Shown here: positions 60,810 through 64,000 of the stretch, piece after piece | Layout: every line of letters starts with the position of its first letter | How positions within the stretch are numbered: position 1 is the first letter of the stretch | Program-made: the position numbers and the translations under genes | The notes under the pieces: model-generated | The model's database searches: none | What the model saw: the letters and a program-made list of their open reading frames with translations, nothing else | What the model was told of the DNA's origin: nothing | From: Priestia megaterium | GTDB lineage: Bacteria; Bacillota; Bacilli; Bacillales; Bacillaceae_H | Assembly (NCBI RefSeq): GCF_023824195.1 | Contig: NZ_CP085449.1 | Span: 9,011-73,010, forward strand | DNA length: 64,000 bases | Reading direction: 5' to 3'

Positions 60810-61286
60810 CTATAAGAAAGCATTAATTTTACTTTTAGAGTTGTCACTACTACCAAGAAAATTTTTAATTTCATCTAAAGGTAATGTATCTGGTCCCTTG
60901 GATAAACAAGCTTTTAATTGATGGTTCTCAAAACGAAGGATTGAAGGTACATTAGAGACCTGATACTTATCCAAGTATCCAAAAGCAGGTGCAACTCCAC
61001 TTTTCTCATCAAAATTTTCTAATACATTTACACATGCATAAGGTATATTAGATTTTTTCATTAACGTATTTATTTTCTTCATATTTTTGATGGTTCTCTT
61101 ACACGTATTTTCATCAAAAAACAATATGATAAAAATACTATGCTTTGTAATTAAAGATTCAATCTTTTCAACTGGCGTAGTCATATTTTTCAGTACATAC
61201 AATGTATTTTTCACTTTAAAGTAAGTAATAAGTGTTAAAATAATAAATACTGCGGTATAAATACTAAAAATGATAAACTTTGTCAT
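60810..61286 (-). CDS. Membrane-anchored thioredoxin-like protein (MauD-like), atypical motif
   Basis: A 158-residue protein with one N-terminal transmembrane segment (FIIFSIYTAVFIILTLITYF) and a thioredoxin-like domain. FIILFFDENTCKRTIKNMKK holds the active-site position, and VSNVPSILRFENHQL the cis-Pro loop. The usual CxxC reads CKRT, keeping only the first Cys, so it could form mixed disulfides but not a standard dithiol cycle. Another Cys lies in IPYACVNV. It overlaps the cyclase gene by 23 bases, indicating coupled translation in the lasso operon. Confidence 0.75.
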   Translation of the reverse strand: MTKFIIFSIYTAVFIILTLITYFKVKNTLYVLKNMTTPVEKIESLITKHSIFIILFFDENTCKRTIKNMKKINTLMKKSNIPYACVNVLENFDEKSGVAPAFGYLDKYQVSNVPSILRFENHQLKACLSKGPDTLPLDEIKNFLGSSDNSKSKINAFL

Positions 61287-63099
61287 AAAGCTGCTCCTTT
61301 TTATAAGTATGTTCTTGTAACCACAGTTCTAAGATGAGAGCGCCAAAAAAGTCCATACTCTTGCTGAGTTCACCATGTCGATATCGATCTATTTGATTGA
61401 GGAACACTTTCCCGTCAATCAGTCCAAGCTCCGCCAATAATGGTTTCTGTAAAGCTGGATAAAGTTTATCCCATTCATTTTTTAATCCCTGAAATATTAA
61501 CATGTCTGTAGAAGATTTAGTGGGTCTATCAAGTATTTCATCAGGAACAATCCCTCGTAGTGACCTACGCAGTAAAACTTTTGTTTGGGCATCATCAATT
61601 TTTTGTTCAATAGGCAAACTGAAGAGATATTCCACAAGTCTAACGTCTAAAAATGGGTATCTTGTTTCGAGTCCATTTGTTTCTGAAAGGAATTGGGCAA
61701 AATGGAAGCCCTGGGACCTTTCAATATAGCGATACTGCATTCGAAGACCGGGATTTTTAATCTTATTCTCATTTTGATATCGTTCTTGACATTGATCGTG
61801 AACTTTTGGCAACAATACGGTAGGCTGCTCATGTTCCCCTTTTATTGCATTTACTCCAAATTCCTTAATAGCTCCACTTAATGTATAATTATAAGATTTA
61901 GCAAGTTTACTACTTTCTTGAAGAAACTTTAGAATTCTAAATTTTTTTAAGAAATCAGCAATATAATATGGATTAAATCCAAATACTTGATCCCCTGCAT
62001 AACCATTTAATAGAACTTTGGCCTTTTGTTCCATGGCGATATTATAACAAGGCTTTAACATAGCATATGACAATTGATTACGATTGGGTTCATCAGTTTC
62101 AATAGAAAAGTTTGGGTACCCCTTTAAAATCCACAAATCATCTGATACAACGCATTTATGGTCTCTTTCTCTATATTGATCTAGTATATATCGAATATAG
62201 TATCTCTCGTCCCCGTCGGTATATCTATCAAAAACGCAAGATATCGGAAATACCTTGTTATAAGCTAAATTTTTTGCACTTCCATAAATAGAGGTAGAAT
62301 CTAATCCACCACTAAGTAAAACACCTGTACAGTCAATATTCTCTATACGACCCCTTACGGACTTGGAAAATAAATCTCTAAAATGCTCTTCATATTCGGA
62401 ATCATTTTTATACTTTATTTGTTTACCTACATCTAAATCCCAATATTTATTTATTTTTATATCGTGAGGATCTACTATCATGTAGCTCCCTTTAGGAAGC
62501 CTTTTAACGGATTTATACGGCGTTTCTTCTTCGGAACAAGTACCTTTTCGATACAAAAAGTCTGCTAAGTAAGTAGTATTCCACTCGGATACTTCCATAG
62601 TCTTTTCAATACTTCTAATTAAGCTAGAAAAAATAAAATTTCCATTTATGGTTTTATAAAATAGTGGACGCATTCCCATAGGATCCCTCGCAGCAAATAT
62701 TTGCTGCTTCTCACAGTCCCATACTATAAAAGCAAAATCCCCAATTAAATATTTAACGCAATCATGTCCCCATTTTTGGTAGGCTTTTAAAATAAGTTTT
62801 GTATCATTCATAGAGGAATTAGTAAGGTTAGTCTGAAGCAGATCTATTAATTCCTGTTTATTGTCAATTCTGCAATCTGCTACTATATATATTTCTCCAT
62901 TTTCTGAAGATAAGACATTGGTACTATCCTGATTTCTTTCATTAACTTGTAGTGTAGCCTTTCCTAACGCTACATAATCTCGAACCCAGTAATCTTGATA
63001 GTCGTTTCCTATAATTTTTAATTTATATACTATTTTAATGATCTCAGATAGTTCGACTTTTTTTAAACTACGATTAAATATACCGGCAATACCACTCAT
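61264..63099 (-). CDS. Asparagine synthetase-like lasso cyclase (C protein)
   Basis: A 611-residue protein with an N-terminal Ntn-like domain (MSGIAGIFNRSLKKVELSEI; YLIGDFAFIVWDCEKQQIFA; ARDPMGMRPLFYK) and a C-terminal AsnB synthetase domain with the PPi loop VLLSGGLDSTSIYGS (about residues 258-272). The nucleophilic Cys2 of glutamine-dependent AsnB is Ser here, so it does not use glutamine in the usual way, as in lasso cyclases. These adenylate the Glu/Asp side chain and join it to the core N-terminus. Its start overlaps the B2 stop. Confidence 0.88.
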   Translation of the reverse strand: MSGIAGIFNRSLKKVELSEIIKIVYKLKIIGNDYQDYWVRDYVALGKATLQVNERNQDSTNVLSSENGEIYIVADCRIDNKQELIDLLQTNLTNSSMNDTKLILKAYQKWGHDCVKYLIGDFAFIVWDCEKQQIFAARDPMGMRPLFYKTINGNFIFSSLIRSIEKTMEVSEWNTTYLADFLYRKGTCSEEETPYKSVKRLPKGSYMIVDPHDIKINKYWDLDVGKQIKYKNDSEYEEHFRDLFSKSVRGRIENIDCTGVLLSGGLDSTSIYGSAKNLAYNKVFPISCVFDRYTDGDERYYIRYILDQYRERDHKCVVSDDLWILKGYPNFSIETDEPNRNQLSYAMLKPCYNIAMEQKAKVLLNGYAGDQVFGFNPYYIADFLKKFRILKFLQESSKLAKSYNYTLSGAIKEFGVNAIKGEHEQPTVLLPKVHDQCQERYQNENKIKNPGLRMQYRYIERSQGFHFAQFLSETNGLETRYPFLDVRLVEYLFSLPIEQKIDDAQTKVLLRRSLRGIVPDEILDRPTKSSTDMLIFQGLKNEWDKLYPALQKPLLAELGLIDGKVFLNQIDRYRHGELSKSMDFFGALILELWLQEHTYKKEQLYDKVYHF

Positions 63100-63533
63100 A
63101 CTATCTGCTCCTCTACTCGTCTAAGGCGTCTTGTATCAAACTGTCGAATTAAATTCTCTATAAACTCTGGAGAATCATTAATAACTTGCCCATTAAACTC
63201 TAGCCAGGCATGTGACATAAATGGCTTCTTACTAACCCCTACTACAAGATCAATAGGAATACCTCTTTGTTGAAAAACATGATATCCGGACAAAGAACGA
63301 TGAAGACATCGAGCATTTCCAAAAAAACTAAAACAAATCTTCTCGCTAATTTCCAAAATTAACTTGATAAATTCTACATCATTTTCATTTAAATCTCTTA
63401 ATGGCATTAGAGAAATATTTTCATTTAAATAAACATTATGTATTTGTTTAAACCCTTGGTTTTTTAATATCTTATCGATTCCCTTTATTACAAAATAAAC
63501 TTTCCAATACCAATAAATTTTCCGCAACATCAT
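63096..63533 (-). CDS. Lasso B2 transglutaminase-like leader peptidase
   Basis: A 145-residue protein of the lasso-peptide B2 family. Catalytic Cys is in FGNARCLHRSLSGYHVFQQR (about residue 79), His in KPFMSHAWLEFNGQ (about 114) and Asp in VINDSPEF (about 125), the Cys-His-Asp triad expected. It cleaves the leader before ring closure. It overlaps the genes on both sides (ATGA junctions with B1 and C), the normal split B1/B2 arrangement of Gram-positive lasso clusters. Confidence 0.87.
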   Translation of the reverse strand: MMLRKIYWYWKVYFVIKGIDKILKNQGFKQIHNVYLNENISLMPLRDLNENDVEFIKLILEISEKICFSFFGNARCLHRSLSGYHVFQQRGIPIDLVVGVSKKPFMSHAWLEFNGQVINDSPEFIENLIRQFDTRRLRRVEEQIV

Positions 63534-63790
63534 ACAGATGTAATCAGCCCTTTCTCAAGTAAACTTTCTAGAAAGGTATGTAATTGTACTTCTAGTACTT
63601 CTTCCTGAACATCATACATTTTCAGCATGTTTTTTTTAACTTTATCTGAACTACCATGTTGTTCAATTAATTTCCAGATATCAACCCCGACCTCATCTAA
63701 TCCGAAATAAATTCCACTTTCTATATCCAAAACTACTGCTTCACCGTCCGTTTCAGTAAAAACTACATTTTGAGAAGTTTGAAAATTCAT
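63530..63790 (-). CDS. PqqD-like RiPP recognition protein (lasso B1)
   Basis: An 86-residue PqqD/RRE protein: VVFTETDGEAVVLDIESGIY, FGLDEVGVDIWKLIEQHGSS and a helical C-terminus FLESLLEKGLITSV. The beta-hairpin-then-helix pattern with YFGLDEVGVDIW is diagnostic. It binds the precursor leader (the FxxP motif in both precursors) and brings it to B2. It is the first gene of the operon; the ATG follows GGGAGCAATGATAAA. The 210 bases upstream hold the presumed promoter and no gene. Confidence 0.88.
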   Translation of the reverse strand: MNFQTSQNVVFTETDGEAVVLDIESGIYFGLDEVGVDIWKLIEQHGSSDKVKKNMLKMYDVQEEVLEVQLHTFLESLLEKGLITSV

Positions 63791-64000
63791 TTTATCATTG
63801 CTCCCATTTCTATAGTTTATTTATGTGTTTAGTGTATAATTTACAAATTTATGTTACTAGCAAATCGGGACGAACTCATTAAAATTCAGGATGAAAGAAC
63901 TTTTCGAAAGGATAAAATAAAATTTTGATTGTTTATATTTTTATAAAGATTATAATAATAAGGGAAAATATGGATTTTTAGTATAAAGGGGATGTTTTAG

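Noticed and set aside
1..64000. tRNA and rRNA genes
   Set aside because: No cloverleaf-type CCA-ended or rRNA-like conserved segments were recognised by eye in the window.

Overview
The window is low-GC DNA from an endospore-forming Bacillaceae (Bacillus or Priestia-like). Support comes from a Spo0E-type phosphatase, a YhcN/YlaJ-type spore lipoprotein, a KimA potassium importer behind a c-di-AMP riboswitch, strong AGGAGG ribosome binding sites and many intrinsic terminators. The species cannot be fixed from sequence reading alone.

Region 1 (1-9.7 kb) is chromosomal accessory DNA: a partial XRE regulator, a YdeN-like hydrolase, an FMN reductase, a DinB-like protein, a divergent nitroreductase/HxlR pair, a VOC protein, a divergent MerR/carboxymuconolactone-decarboxylase pair with a textbook 19-bp-spacer MerR promoter, and kimA with its riboswitch. 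Region 2 (9.9-18.2 kb) starts with a plasmid- or ICE-like cassette (replication-relaxation protein, FtsK-like ATPase, small membrane protein). Small unknown proteins, a frameshifted DUF559 nuclease, a secreted alkaline phosphatase with PhoP boxes and a group of small paralogous proteins (one frameshifted) follow. Region 3 (19-27 kb) holds a TerC-family protein, PAP2 phosphatase, FtsW, CorA, lipoproteins and small membrane proteins, separated by a dispersed composite repeat.

Region 4 (27.1-31.1 kb) is about 4 kb with almost no credible gene, only relics of small membrane proteins at its left edge. Region 5 (31.1-48.1 kb) carries envelope genes, two paralogous PadR/HAAS-domain modules sharing one operator, a methyltransferase, an HxlR/quinone-reductase pair and an SRPBCC-EVE-MarR operon whose first gene has an in-frame stop. 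It also holds two group II introns: a 2.3-kb copy with a broken reverse transcriptase/maturase and a 0.8-kb ORF-less copy. A third, 86-nt relic keeping only the two ends lies at 7.8 kb. All three sit at the same point of a repeated TTATG/TTAAC motif.

Region 6 (48.7-64 kb) looks like a signalling and peptide-production island. An agr-type module (AgrB, a small AgrD not called by length-based methods, an AgrC-like kinase) is predicted to make a serine-lactone autoinducer; no AgrA/LytTR regulator is visible. Next come an OmpR-type two-component system and a divergent ABC transporter. The last 7.4 kb is one leftward operon that looks like a lasso-peptide pathway: PqqD-like recognition protein (B1), transglutaminase-like protease (B2), asparagine-synthetase-like cyclase (C), ABC exporter, and two paralogous precursors with G1/E8 ring signatures and unusually long (40 and 43 residue) four-cysteine cores. 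Uniquely placed among them are a MauE/DoxX-like protein, a thioredoxin-like protein, a DsbA-like CGAC protein and a VKOR-like protein, which suggests that the product is both lassoed and disulfide-bonded. This is the main candidate for an undescribed system.
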